A stretch of DNA of 64,000 nt from Bradyrhizobium diazoefficiens (lineage in GTDB: Bacteria; Pseudomonadota; Alphaproteobacteria; Rhizobiales; Xanthobacteraceae): contig NZ_JAFCJJ010000028.1 of assembly GCF_018131015.1 (NCBI RefSeq), positions 1 to 64,000 on the forward strand, read 5' to 3'. The position numbers and the translations under genes are program-made. Positions 25,046 through 33,938 of the stretch are shown one piece after another; position 1 is the first letter of the stretch; each line of letters opens with the position of its first letter. Under the pieces are notes generated by a model. The model had not been told where the DNA came from, made no database searches, and worked only from the letters and a program-made list of their open reading frames with translations.

Positions 25046-25639
25046 TTACTCTAGCGGCGCGATGCTGGGCGCCAGAACCGCTTCGAGATGCTCGGGGCGG
25101 TCGCGGTTGACGTGGGCGAGATATTCGTCGGCAACCTTGCGCAGGCGGCGGCTGAGCTCCGAGGAGACGGTGAGGCTGTCGAGCCTGGTGTTGTCGTGCA
25201 CGATCGCCAGGATGGCGTTGATGTGATGGGTGAACAGCTCGGCCGGCACCTTTTCGAAATCGGGCGCGTGCTCGATGACGCGGCAGAGGCTCTCGGCAAT
25301 TTCCGCAGCCACCGGAAAGCCGAACGTGGCGGCATCTCCCTTGATGTCATGCGCGGCGCGAAACAGCTCGTCACGCCTGTCCTTGGTGAAGCCGTCGTTG
25401 CGGATCGCGCCGTAGGCGGTCGACAGCCGGTTGACCTCGTCGGCCATCCAGTCCTTGAACTCGCCGGACAGCCCCGCCAGCGCCTGCTCGGCGCGGGCGA
25501 CCGGATCGTCCAGGTCCTTTTCGCTGAGATCCTTGTCCTCGACCCGGCGCAGCACCTTGCGCAGCGGATTGGGCTGCGTGATCACCTGGTGCGTGGCGAA
25601 GGCCTTGACCTCGATGTCCCTTGCGCTGTTCTTCGCCAT
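25046..25639 (-). CDS. Hpt-domain phosphotransfer protein
   Basis: The 197-residue protein has the histidine phosphotransfer motif around His97: LFRAAHDIKGDAATFGFP, with K100-G101 of the HxxKG pattern. It relays phosphate between a hybrid kinase and a response regulator. The N-terminal 60 residues are a variable charged segment. It starts at 25639, about 30 bp after the stop of the response regulator gene on the same strand, so the two are probably one operon and signalling partners. Confidence 0.85.
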   Translation of the reverse strand: MAKNSARDIEVKAFATHQVITQPNPLRKVLRRVEDKDLSEKDLDDPVARAEQALAGLSGEFKDWMADEVNRLSTAYGAIRNDGFTKDRRDELFRAAHDIKGDAATFGFPVAAEIAESLCRVIEHAPDFEKVPAELFTHHINAILAIVHDNTRLDSLTVSSELSRRLRKVADEYLAHVNRDRPEHLEAVLAPSIAPLE

Positions 25640-25670
25640 GATGCCTGCCTCGACCGCGTGAGACGTTGCG

Positions 25671-26216
25671 CTAGATGGAGGAGCGGGCCTTGTCGAGGAG
25701 CGAGGGCTGCTGCAGCACCTCATGCTTCTCGCCGACGCGGCGCTCGGGGCCCATATAGGCCGAATTGGTATTGCGGCGCCGGTCCGGTCCGAAATAGGTC
25801 TTGGTCTTGATGAAGGGCCGGGGATTGGCGACCACGTTGAGGATGCGCTGGTAGAGGCCCTTGGCCGAGATCGGCTTGGCCAGGAATTCGGTGACGCCGG
25901 CATCGCGCGCGACCGTGACACGGCGCTTCTCGGAATGGCCGGTCAGCATGATGATCGGCGCGTAAGGGTTACCCTTGGACTCCGGTTGCCGGATCATTTG
26001 CGCGAGCTCGAGCCCGTCGAAGATCGGCATCGCCCAGTCGGTGATGACGATGTCGGGCACGTAGTGGCTGTACATCTCGAGCGCGGTGGCGCCGTCCTCA
26101 GCCTCGTAGACCTCGCGCGCGCCGAACGAATGCAGCAGCGTGCGCAGGATGCGGCGCATGTGCGGATTGTCGTCGCAGACGAGGAAGCGCAGCTTGTTGA
26201 AGTCGATGCGGAACAT
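25671..26216 (-). CDS. Single-domain response regulator with C-terminal tail
   Basis: The 181-residue protein has a complete receiver domain: acidic pair D15-D16 (FLVCDDNPHMRR), phospho-acceptor Asp60 (VPDIVITDWAMPIFDG), T92 (IIMLTGHSE) and K114 (FLAKPIS). The tail from about 135 contains two GPDRRR/GPERRV repeats and no DNA-binding domain. It probably works through protein contacts, with the adjacent Hpt protein as partner. The start is set at MFRIDF (26216), since the frame upstream runs through a palindrome. Confidence 0.9.
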   Translation of the reverse strand: MFRIDFNKLRFLVCDDNPHMRRILRTLLHSFGAREVYEAEDGATALEMYSHYVPDIVITDWAMPIFDGLELAQMIRQPESKGNPYAPIIMLTGHSEKRRVTVARDAGVTEFLAKPISAKGLYQRILNVVANPRPFIKTKTYFGPDRRRNTNSAYMGPERRVGEKHEVLQQPSLLDKARSSI

Positions 26217-26240
26217 GGCGCCCGGGCCGAAGCGGTCAAT

Positions 26241-26275
26241 CTTCGTTAACCATATCGTGCCGGGGGTTAACGAAG
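26241..26275. promoter_or_regulatory. Perfect 11-bp inverted repeat upstream of the response regulator
   Basis: CTTCGTTAACC (26241-26251) and GGTTAACGAAG (26265-26275) are exact reverse complements separated by 13 bases, 25 bases before the response regulator start codon. Each arm contains TTAAC, the CtrA half-site core. It could be an operator or a leader hairpin. Confidence 0.55.
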
Positions 26276-26387
26276 GGTTGCCGCGGCCCACGGTGACGCT
26301 GCGACCTGCGTCCTGTCGTATATCGTAATTTTGCCATTTTTTATCGTAAAACAATAATAATATTCAATTGAACGGGAGCAAGGTCCA

Positions 26388-26954
26388 ATGAGCGTGATCG
26401 CGTTTCCCTGTCCTGCACCGGTCGAGCCGAACCGGTTGCGGAGCATCGGACGAATCGTCAGCATCAGCGCGCTCGTCTGCGCCGCGGGCGGGGTGCTCGC
26501 GGTGCCGCTGCTCTGGTCGAGCGACGAGACGCTTCGGCACTGGATCGCGACGCAATCCCCGCTGGAGGCGCGCCCCTTCACGCTCGACCTCGGCACGCGC
26601 TTCGCCGGTGCGCTGCTCAGCCTGATCGGCCTTGCACCTGTTCTCTACGCATTGCTGCAGCTCTCGATGCTGTTCTCGCGCTTCGCGCGGGGCGTGGTCT
26701 TCGCGACCGAAAACGCCCGGCGCATCCGGCGGATGGGCCTCGCGCTGATCGTCAATGCGGTGATGTCGCCGCTGGTCCAGATGCTGATGACGATCAACCT
26801 GACGTGGGCCAACCGACCCGGCCAGCGCGTGGTGATGTTCGGGATCGATCAGTCGCATGTGCTGTCGGCGCTGAGCGGCCTCGCGCTCATCGCCTTCGCG
26901 ACCGTGATGGCCGATGCCGTCCGCTTGTGGCACGAGAACAGCGAGATCATCTGA
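26388..26954 (+). CDS. DUF2975 membrane protein
   Basis: This 188-residue protein has four hydrophobic segments (about 22-44, 68-92, 118-138 and 160-180) with FARGVVFATENARRIRRMG between the second and third. This is the DUF2975 layout. Such genes are typically paired with a small Cro/C1-type regulator, and one follows two bases after the stop codon here. The function is unknown; a membrane-linked sensor for the regulator is a reasonable guess. Confidence 0.85.
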   Translation: MSVIAFPCPAPVEPNRLRSIGRIVSISALVCAAGGVLAVPLLWSSDETLRHWIATQSPLEARPFTLDLGTRFAGALLSLIGLAPVLYALLQLSMLFSRFARGVVFATENARRIRRMGLALIVNAVMSPLVQMLMTINLTWANRPGQRVVMFGIDQSHVLSALSGLALIAFATVMADAVRLWHENSEII

Positions 26955-26956
26955 CC

Positions 26957-27211
26957 ATGCCGATCATCGTCAATCTCGACGTCATGCTGGCCAGGCGAAA
27001 GATCAGGTCGCGCGAGCTCGCCGCGCGCATCGAGCTCACGGAAGCGAACGTCTCGTTGCTGAAGTCCGGCAAGGTGCGCGGCATCCGCTTCGACACGCTG
27101 GAGCGGATCTGTGCCGTGCTCGACTGCCAGCCCGGCGATATCCTGGAATACGTTCCGGACGATGCGAACGACGCGCTCGAGTCCGGCGCGGCGCGCCGAG
27201 ACTCAGCCTAG
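26957..27211 (+). CDS. Small Cro/C1-type helix-turn-helix regulator
   Basis: The 84-residue product is nearly all one HTH domain of the YozG-like type: IVNLDVMLARRKIRSRELAARIELTEANVSLLKSGKVRGIRFDTLERICAVLDCQPGDILEY. It probably regulates its own operon together with the upstream DUF2975 membrane protein. The start codon lies three bases after the upstream stop, so the genes are co-transcribed. Confidence 0.9.
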   Translation: MPIIVNLDVMLARRKIRSRELAARIELTEANVSLLKSGKVRGIRFDTLERICAVLDCQPGDILEYVPDDANDALESGAARRDSA

Positions 27212-27245
27212 CGCGACCTTCAATTCCAGACTGGAGAAGCCAGCG

Positions 27246-27830
27246 ATGAACCGCCTTGCGCGCGTTCTAGCCAGCGCGGCTGCGCTCATGGTTGCCGGTT
27301 GCGGCTCGGTGCCGCTGACCTCGATCCCGCCGCTTGCCCGCATTGATGCCAGGACGACGGATCTGTCGGTGCTGCGCGTGGCCGTAGAGCTGCCCGACGC
27401 ACTGCGGCCACGGTCGGGCGGCGTCAAGCTCGATGTCGTCACCAGGGTCAAGGGCGAGGCGGAAGCCAGGACGAGTTTTGCCATGACCGAGATGAGCGAC
27501 GCGCGCGAGCGCGCCGGTCTGCCGGCGGCGCCGCGGGGGTCGTCCACCTACGCCTATCGGCTGTCGCCAAACGACGCCGCGCGCTTCGAGGCGCTGCGCA
27601 CCTCGATGATCGAACAGGGGAAGAACGGCAGGCGGGGGTCGATGGGGCTCGGCGTGGCGGCGAGGGAATTCTGTCGCGCGAACGCTGGCCTGCAAGGCTC
27701 GCTGCGCGTCACGATTTATCTCATGACATCCGAGACGAAGAGCTTCGTTCCCGTCGTCAGGGATTTCGATCTGCTCAGCGATCCCGCCATGGCGGGAGGC
27801 CTGGAATCGATCGAGCCGTGCGGCGAGTGA
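27246..27830 (+). CDS. Lipoprotein of unknown function
   Basis: This 194-residue protein has a lipoprotein signal (RVLASAAALMVAGC, Cys at about residue 19). The mature part is mixed alpha/beta and has no domain I recognise. TGGAGAAG lies upstream of the ATG at 27246. It follows the HTH gene closely and may be part of the same transcript. Confidence 0.7.
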   Translation: MNRLARVLASAAALMVAGCGSVPLTSIPPLARIDARTTDLSVLRVAVELPDALRPRSGGVKLDVVTRVKGEAEARTSFAMTEMSDARERAGLPAAPRGSSTYAYRLSPNDAARFEALRTSMIEQGKNGRRGSMGLGVAAREFCRANAGLQGSLRVTIYLMTSETKSFVPVVRDFDLLSDPAMAGGLESIEPCGE

Positions 27831-27843
27831 TCCGCAGCGGGGC

Positions 27844-28623
27844 TCAATAGCCGAATTGCTCGCGCAGGATGCGCTCTTCCAGGCTGTGGCCGGGATCGAA
27901 CAGCATGCGCATCGAGATGGTCTTGTCGGACAGGACCTCGACGCGGCGGACGTCGCGCACTTCGTCATGGTCGGCAACCGCTGCGACCGGCCGCTTGTCG
28001 CCCTCCAGCACCTCGATCACGACATAGGCGGTGTTGGGCAGCAGCGCGCCGCGCCAGCGGCGCGGGCGGAAGGCGCTGATCGGCGTCAGCGCCAGCAGCG
28101 CGGCGTTGATCGGCAGGATCGGTCCCTGCGCAGAGAGGTTATAGGCGGTCGAGCCGGCCGGCGTCGCCACCATGATGCCGTCGGCGATCAGCTCGGGCAT
28201 GCGCTCGCGCTCGTCGATCAGGATGCGCAACCGGGCCGCCTGATAGGTCTGCCGGAACAGCGCGACCTCGTTGATGGCGTGGTGCAGATGGACGCGGTCG
28301 TTGACGTCGGTGGCGCGCATCAGGAGCGGGTTGATCTCGGATTCATGCGCGGCGTCGAGGCGGGCATGAAGATCGACCGTCGAGTACTCGTTCATCAGGA
28401 AGCCGACCGTGCCGCGGTGCATGCCGTAGATCGGCTTTCCCGAGTGCATGTTCTGATGCAGCGTCTGGAGCATCAGCCCGTCGCCGCCAAGTGCGACGAC
28501 GACGTCGGCCTCCTTCGGGTCGCAATTGCCATAGGCGTCGGTGAGCTGACGGAAGGCGGCCTGCGCCTCGCTGCTCGGGCTGGCGACGAAGGCGATCCGG
28601 TTGTATCGCGAAGATCTGGTCAT
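27844..28623 (-). CDS. nadK: NAD kinase
   Basis: The 259-residue protein phosphorylates NAD to NADP. It shows VVVALGGDGLMLQTLH (GGDG motif near 45), the Asn-Glu pair in HHAINEVALFR, ADGIMVATPAGSTAYNLSAQGP (nucleotide-binding loop) and a C-terminal PGHSLEERILREQFGY typical of alphaproteobacterial NadK. It is convergent with the preceding lipoprotein gene. Confidence 0.95.
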   Translation of the reverse strand: MTRSSRYNRIAFVASPSSEAQAAFRQLTDAYGNCDPKEADVVVALGGDGLMLQTLHQNMHSGKPIYGMHRGTVGFLMNEYSTVDLHARLDAAHESEINPLLMRATDVNDRVHLHHAINEVALFRQTYQAARLRILIDERERMPELIADGIMVATPAGSTAYNLSAQGPILPINAALLALTPISAFRPRRWRGALLPNTAYVVIEVLEGDKRPVAAVADHDEVRDVRRVEVLSDKTISMRMLFDPGHSLEERILREQFGY

Positions 28624-28866
28624 GGCTTCCGGGCAGTTGCCGCTGTCTCGAGAAAGGTCCGTCGGGCTCGTCTATACGACCTGGACCTGCATTGTCGAGG
28701 ACGACCGTCCGGTTAGGGGGCCAGCCCGTCGCATTCATGGTAAAGGATTGGACCTTGAACCGCCCGGACCTGGTCCGCCAAACCGTCGCAATTGAGCGCG
28801 AGACTGGGGTGGTCGCTCGCACGCAATTGATCACACCGGCGAGCGACCGCCGGAAGGAGAACGATC

Positions 28867-30420
28867 ATGGTCATGAGTGTGCAGGCGCTGTGCCGTGCGG
28901 GGCTGGTGCTGGCCGTGGTCGCCTGCGCCGGCGCCGTTCACGCGGACGATCCGCCGCAGCCGCGCTCCGAGACGGCCGCGCCGGCCGGGCAGAAGGGCGG
29001 ACGCGGCGCCAACGCGCAGAATGCCGCGTCATCGTCCGCCGATTTGCACCGCCTGCCGTCGGACTCGACCACGAAGCAGAGCCTCGATCTGCCGGGCCGC
29101 ACCCTTAATTTCGCTGCAACGGCAGGCTCGATCCGCGTGTTCGACGGCAAGGGCGAGCCGGTGGCCGACATCGCCTATACCTCCTATGAGCTCGCCGGCG
29201 TCGACCGCGCTTCGCGTCCTGTCACGTTCCTGTTCAATGGCGGCCCCGGAGCATCCTCGGCGTGGCTCCAGTTCGGCGCGGCGGGTCCGTGGCGGCTGCC
29301 GCTCCATGGCGAAGCTCTGTCGCCGTCGGCCTCGCCAGAGGTGAAGCCGAACGCGGAGACCTGGCTCGACTTCAGCGACCTCGTCTTCATCGATCCCGTC
29401 GGCACCGGCTACAGCCGTTTCGTCGCGAGCAGCGAGGAGGCGCGCAAATCCTTCTATTCCGTCGATGGCGACGTCAATTCGATTGCGCTGGTGATCCGCC
29501 GCTGGCTCGAGAAGCACGACCGGCTGACCTCGCCGAAATATGTCGCGGGCGAAAGCTATGGCGGCATTCGCGGGCCGAAGGTGGTGCGCCAGCTGCAGAT
29601 TCAGCATGGCGTCGGCGTCAGGGGATTGATCCTGGTGTCGCCGCTGTTCGATTTCCGCGAGTTCACCGGCACGAGCCTCCTGCAATATGTCGCGACCCTG
29701 CCGAGTTATGTGGCGGTGGCGCGCGAAGCCAAGGGACCGGTCACCCGTGCCGATCTCGCCGACGTGGAGGCTTACGCCCGCGGCGAGTTTCTGTCCGACC
29801 TCGTCAAGGGCGAGGCGGACAAGGAGGCGACCACCCGTCTCGCCGACAAGGTCGCCGATCTCACCGGTATCGACCAGGCGGTGAGCCGCAGGCTCGCCGG
29901 CCGGTTCGACGTCGGCGAATTCCGCCGCGAGTTCGACCGCAAGAACGGCAAGGTGACGGGGCGCTACGACGCCTCCGTGCGCGGCTTCGATCCCTATCCG
30001 GATTCGAACAGCTCGCGCTTCGGCGATCCGTCTGGCGATGCGCTGCAGGCGCCGCTGACGAGTGCGGCGGTCGACGTCCTGACGCGCAAGCTGAACTGGC
30101 GGCCCGACGGTTCCTATGAAATTCTCAATGGCGCGGTCGAGGGCCACTGGGATTTCGGCCGCGGCATCAACCCGCCGCAGTCGATATCGGAGCTGCGCCA
30201 GATCCTCGCCGTGGATGCCAGGCTGAACGTGCTGGTCGGCCATGGCCTGTTCGATCTCGCCACGCCGTATTTCGGATCAAGGCGGGTGCTCGACCAGCTT
30301 CCGGCCTTCGCGACCCAGCGACTGAAATTCGTCGTCTATCCCGGCGGCCACATGTTCTATTCGCGCGATGGCGCGCGGCAGGCGTTCCGGAGCGAGGTCG
30401 AGGCGCTCATCCGGGAGTAG
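28867..30420 (+). CDS. Exported serine carboxypeptidase-like protein (peptidase S10)
   Basis: This 517-residue protein has a signal peptide (ALCRAGLVLAVVACAGAVHA). The S10 catalytic framework is present: VTFLFNGGPGASSAWL near 125, FIDPVGTGYSRF near 180, Ser230 in YVAGESYGGIRG, the Asp in GHGLFDLATPYF near 460 and His in YPGGHMFYS near 498. It should remove C-terminal residues in the periplasm. AAGGAG precedes the ATG. Its last 14 bases overlap the end of the convergent serine hydrolase gene. Confidence 0.92.
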   Translation: MVMSVQALCRAGLVLAVVACAGAVHADDPPQPRSETAAPAGQKGGRGANAQNAASSSADLHRLPSDSTTKQSLDLPGRTLNFAATAGSIRVFDGKGEPVADIAYTSYELAGVDRASRPVTFLFNGGPGASSAWLQFGAAGPWRLPLHGEALSPSASPEVKPNAETWLDFSDLVFIDPVGTGYSRFVASSEEARKSFYSVDGDVNSIALVIRRWLEKHDRLTSPKYVAGESYGGIRGPKVVRQLQIQHGVGVRGLILVSPLFDFREFTGTSLLQYVATLPSYVAVAREAKGPVTRADLADVEAYARGEFLSDLVKGEADKEATTRLADKVADLTGIDQAVSRRLAGRFDVGEFRREFDRKNGKVTGRYDASVRGFDPYPDSNSSRFGDPSGDALQAPLTSAAVDVLTRKLNWRPDGSYEILNGAVEGHWDFGRGINPPQSISELRQILAVDARLNVLVGHGLFDLATPYFGSRRVLDQLPAFATQRLKFVVYPGGHMFYSRDGARQAFRSEVEALIRE

Positions 30421-31795
30421 GGCGGCGCTTGCGCGGCGGATAGCGGCGGGCGATCTCGCGTGCCACGACCTTCCCTGGCTTGAGATTGGCGCCGGCGAGC
30501 CAGATGTCGCTGACCTTGCCGCGCTTGTCGCGGACACGGCGCACCGGCTCGCCGTGACTGGCAAAGCCGGCGGCCCAGGCGAACTTGCCGCGGTCGCGAC
30601 CAGTGACCTCGATCTCGGCCGCATCCACGAACGGGTTGTTGAACTGCGGATTGGCGACGAGCACCCGGTTGCCGGCCGGCACGAGGTCTGTTGCGCCCCA
30701 GATCGTCCACCAGCGGCCGGTCCAGTCGCGTACGCGCCGGTCGGGTCCACCGCGGGTCTGGAACACGCGAAGGATCTGCATCGCGCCATCCATCCAGAAC
30801 GGCGCTGCGCCGTCGATGGAATTGCTGAGAATGCTGATCGCGAGGTCGCAAGCGGGAATCGAGCAGGTCCGGGAGATGTAGCCCTGAAAGTGGCCGCCAT
30901 GGCCGAACCAGTCCCAACCGCCGGTCTTGCCGACGTCGATGCCGAGGCCGTAATGAGCTTCGAAACTCACGGGGATGCGCCAGTGAGGCCGCGTCATCTC
31001 GCGGCGGCTTGCGGCCGACAGCACGCTCTTCCTGGCGTTCGGGGCGAGCTGCGCGAAGAACCTTGCCGTGTCGCCCGCGGTGGCGACGAAGCCGGTGGCG
31101 GACGCCATCGCGTGCGCCGGATTGTCGCCGGGGATCACGCATCGCTCGCCAAGCGGCACCTTTCGCGTGTGGCCGCGCGCGAACGGCGCACCTTTGGGAA
31201 GCGGCGTACTGGACTCCGTCTCGCGCAAGCCGGCCGCCTCGATGATCTCGCGCCTGATCCAGACGGCGTAGCGCTCCTTCGTGATCGCCTCGATGAGGAG
31301 ACCGACCAGGCCAAAGCCGTGATTGGAATATTTGAAGCGCATGCCGGGCTCGATCGCCGTCGGCAGCTTCAATTCCGCGCGGAGCTCCTCCGCGCTGAGA
31401 TAGGGACGGCGGTCGATGAACTGGCCGGAATCCGCGCCGTCGCGCGTCAGCCCCGCGCTGTGCGAGAGCAACTGCGCGATCGTCACCTCGGCAACGCGCG
31501 GATGCAGGCCATCGACATATTGGCCAACAGGATCATCGAGCCGCAGCTTGCGCTGCTCGCGCAGCTTCATGATGCCGGCCGCGGTAAAGCTCTTCGAATG
31601 CGAGGCGATGCGGAAGCGGTGGCGTGGGGTGAGTTTTTCGCCGGTGTCGAGATTGGCGAGGCCGAAGGCCTGCTCGGCGATGACGTTGCCGCGATGGGCG
31701 AAGGCGACGACGACGCCCGGCTGCTGGATTGTCGTGAGCTGGTATTCGATCCAGGAGCCAATGTAGTCGATCGCGGATCGCAGCCACGGGTCCAT
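30407..31795 (-). CDS. Beta-lactamase-fold serine hydrolase, cytoplasmic form
   Basis: This 462-residue protein carries S65-H-S-K68 (SxxK), Y156-S-N158 and a later FGHGGHFQGY in place of the KTG motif. No signal peptide is seen with this start. The start at 31795 is chosen because the longer frame to 31858 would run through the hairpin at 31847-31878. The C-terminal 120 residues (WTGRWWTIWGATDLVPAGN onwards) form a separate beta domain seen in some family members. The substrate is unknown. Confidence 0.85.
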   Translation of the reverse strand: MDPWLRSAIDYIGSWIEYQLTTIQQPGVVVAFAHRGNVIAEQAFGLANLDTGEKLTPRHRFRIASHSKSFTAAGIMKLREQRKLRLDDPVGQYVDGLHPRVAEVTIAQLLSHSAGLTRDGADSGQFIDRRPYLSAEELRAELKLPTAIEPGMRFKYSNHGFGLVGLLIEAITKERYAVWIRREIIEAAGLRETESSTPLPKGAPFARGHTRKVPLGERCVIPGDNPAHAMASATGFVATAGDTARFFAQLAPNARKSVLSAASRREMTRPHWRIPVSFEAHYGLGIDVGKTGGWDWFGHGGHFQGYISRTCSIPACDLAISILSNSIDGAAPFWMDGAMQILRVFQTRGGPDRRVRDWTGRWWTIWGATDLVPAGNRVLVANPQFNNPFVDAAEIEVTGRDRGKFAWAAGFASHGEPVRRVRDKRGKVSDIWLAGANLKPGKVVAREIARRYPPRKRRPTPG

Positions 31796-31846
31796 TGCGC
31801 ACCAATTTTGCGAGGGGAACGGCGTGATAGCGTAGCCGAGAAAGCG

Positions 31847-31878
31847 GAACGGGCACAACCCTCTGGTTGTGCCCGTTC
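31847..31878 (-). terminator. Strong hairpin downstream of the TPR gene
   Basis: GAACGGGCACAACC and GGTTGTGCCCGTTC form a perfect 14-bp stem with a CTCT loop. On the minus strand it follows the TPR gene stop by 24 bases. Only a short T-run (CGCTTT) comes after, so termination may be partial. Confidence 0.6.
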
Positions 31879-31902
31879 GCTTCGTTCAAGGATGGGATCG
31901 TC

Positions 31903-32442
31903 TCAGTAGACGAGCGTCGCGCCGGTCGGCTTGTCGAGAGCATCGGCAAGCGAGCGATACTCGGAGCTGCCGGTGCCGGCGAGCGAGGCGATCTTGTTCA
32001 GATGGTACTGCGCCTGTTCGCGGTTGCCCTGTTCGAGCTGCCAGAGGCCGTAATACTGCCAGGTGCGGACGTGGTTCGGATCGTCCTTCAGCGCCAGCTC
32101 GTAATAGACTTTGGAGGACTGGTAGTCGCCGAGCTTGCGATAGGAGTAGCCGATCAGGTTGACGACGTCGGCGACGTCGTCGCGCTTGAGCGACTTCAAC
32201 TGCTCGATCGCACCCGCATAGTCGTGGCGGTCGTAGATGGTGGTGTAGGCCGTGCGATAGGCCGCGAGGAATTTGGGATCGCTGACGGAGGAGCTCTTCT
32301 TCTTTCCTTTCTTGGACGAGCTGTCCGACTTCGGCGGCGAGGGCTCGTCGCTGCCGGCGGCATAGGCGCTCGTCAGGACCGGCCCGGCCGCCAGCGCCAT
32401 CGAGACAAGTGCCGGTACGAGAAGCATGGAAAGTCTGCGCAT
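31903..32442 (-). CDS. Exported TPR-repeat protein
   Basis: This 179-residue protein has a signal peptide (MLLVPALVSMALAAGPVLTS, ending near SAYAA), a Ser/Lys-rich linker (KSDSSSKKGKKKSSS), then about three tetratricopeptide-like helices: YDRHDYAGAIEQLKSL, LIGYSYRKLGDYQSSKVYYELALKDDPNHV and YGLWQLEQGNREQAQYHL. It probably mediates protein contacts in the periplasm. A strong hairpin lies just after its stop. Confidence 0.8.
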   Translation of the reverse strand: MRRLSMLLVPALVSMALAAGPVLTSAYAAGSDEPSPPKSDSSSKKGKKKSSSVSDPKFLAAYRTAYTTIYDRHDYAGAIEQLKSLKRDDVADVVNLIGYSYRKLGDYQSSKVYYELALKDDPNHVRTWQYYGLWQLEQGNREQAQYHLNKIASLAGTGSSEYRSLADALDKPTGATLVY

Positions 32443-32692
32443 CTAAGTTCTCCCGTATGGAACGTGGCGATCCTACACGATTGCCCGAAGACCGGAACAC
32501 CCGTCCGGCAAAAACATTCCCGGATCGCACGACCCAGTCGGGCTGGCGCAAATGACAAACGTGTCATCGAAGATGAACGGGAGCCTGCTGCGGGCTTCAG
32601 GCTGGGTTCAGTGCGTGCCGCCTAGGCTGCCTTCCACGATCGAAGGGGTGGCGAGAGGGCGCCCTTGAGATCCTTCCAAGAGGAGACCTCAG

Positions 32693-33019
32693 ATGTTGAA
32701 GACCATTTCCGCAGCGTTGCTCGCAGCTTCCGTGATCGCGGCCCCGGCCTTCGCGACCGAGACCACCAAGACCACGGCGCCGGTGATCAAGGCGGACCAG
32801 ACCCAGACCAAGGCACTGAAGTCCGACGCCGGCGCGAAGGCGGCCGACGTCAAGGCGGACACCAAGACCAAGGCGATGAACGCCAACGCCGCGGTCACGC
32901 CCGCCGGGCACAAGACCGTGCGCACGCATCGCCATCACCACAAGCAGGTGTCGGCGAAGAAGCCGCTCAAGGCGCAGCCGGACGTGACCAAGCCGGCGAC
33001 CGCCGACAAGCGCAGCTAA
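32693..33019 (+). CDS. Small exported Lys/Ala/Thr-rich protein
   Basis: The 108-residue product has a signal peptide (MLKTISAALLAASVIAAPAFA). The mature chain is low complexity: Lys, Ala, Thr and Asp, then a basic His cluster (KTVRTHRHHHKQVSAKK). It has no recognised domain. An excellent AAGAGGAGACC ribosome binding site precedes the ATG. Its composition suggests a disordered periplasmic or surface protein, possibly metal- or acid-responsive; that role is a guess. Confidence 0.65.
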   Translation: MLKTISAALLAASVIAAPAFATETTKTTAPVIKADQTQTKALKSDAGAKAADVKADTKTKAMNANAAVTPAGHKTVRTHRHHHKQVSAKKPLKAQPDVTKPATADKRS

Positions 33020-33216
33020 GCCACTGATCCCGCGCGTCGGCATCCCTGCATTGCCCCGCTGCCGCGTGCGGAGTTCAGGCCCGGCCCGTTCGTCACGCCT
33101 TGTGCGCGAGCCCAAGGTGCGGACGGCGGGCCGGTGCCGGGGCGCAAGCGAATTCCCTTCGCGCAACCCAGGGGCTAGAAACATCCCCGAATGGGAACGA
33201 GCGGAGAGCGTGAACT

Positions 33217-33651
33217 GTGGGACGATTGGCGAAACGTGCGGCGAGGTTGGCGTTGACGCTGGCACTCCCGCTGGCGCTCGCGGCTTGTTTCGGCAGCGAC
33301 AGCGAGCGTCCGGCCCTGATGGGCGGGGGGCAGGCCGGAGGCCCGCAGCCGTTTCCCGACAATTTCCGCAGCGACACCCTGGCCCTGATGCGCACCTATC
33401 TGAACAACCCGGTCGGCGTTCGTGAGGCCAGCATGGCCGATCCGGTGCTGCGCGAGGTCGGCGGCCGGCAGTTCTACATCGGCTGCCTGCACTTCACGCC
33501 CCGCGAGACCGATGGCAGCTACAAGGCCATGCGCGAGCGCGCTGTCATCTTCGTCAACGGACGGGCCGACCGCGTCGCCGAGCGCGCCGGCGAGTTCTGC
33601 GCCGGGGCGGTTTACGCACCCTTTCCGGAACTGGAAAAGATGGCGCGGTAG
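33217..33651 (+). CDS. Small lipoprotein of unknown function
   Basis: This 144-residue protein has a lipoprotein signal (LALTLALPLALAAC). The mature part includes DNFRSDTLALMRTYLNNPVGVREA and RERAVIFVNGRADRV, a pattern repeated in many alphaproteobacterial hypotheticals. It starts with GTG at 33217, with GGAGAG upstream. Function unknown. Confidence 0.7.
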   Translation: MGRLAKRAARLALTLALPLALAACFGSDSERPALMGGGQAGGPQPFPDNFRSDTLALMRTYLNNPVGVREASMADPVLREVGGRQFYIGCLHFTPRETDGSYKAMRERAVIFVNGRADRVAERAGEFCAGAVYAPFPELEKMAR

Positions 33652-33770
33652 CGCAAAGCCGGCCTTCATCGCGCGGTACTAGGACACTGGCTGCCGGAGC
33701 CGCCGGATCACATTTTGGCGAGCTTTGAACGGGACGGTCTCGCGTTGCGACAAATTGTTACGGCTGGGCC

Positions 33771-33798
33771 TGCGCCGACGACAAAATCTGTCGGCGCA
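33771..33798 (+). promoter_or_regulatory. Hairpin in the leader of the outer-membrane protein gene
   Basis: TGCGCCGAC (33771-33779) and GTCGGCGCA (33790-33798) form a perfect 9-bp stem, about 140 bases before the outer-membrane protein start. It might be a terminator of the upstream lipoprotein gene or part of the leader RNA. Confidence 0.4.
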
Positions 33799-33938
33799 CG
33801 CGGATGTGACGGAACAAAAACGCAGCGTTGCCGTCTCGTCACAGTCACGAAGGATCAACGTTCCGGTATCGCCGCGAAGCAACCCAATTCACGCCACGTT
33901 GTTTCCGGAGTGTCGAAATTGAAAGAACGGGGATGATC

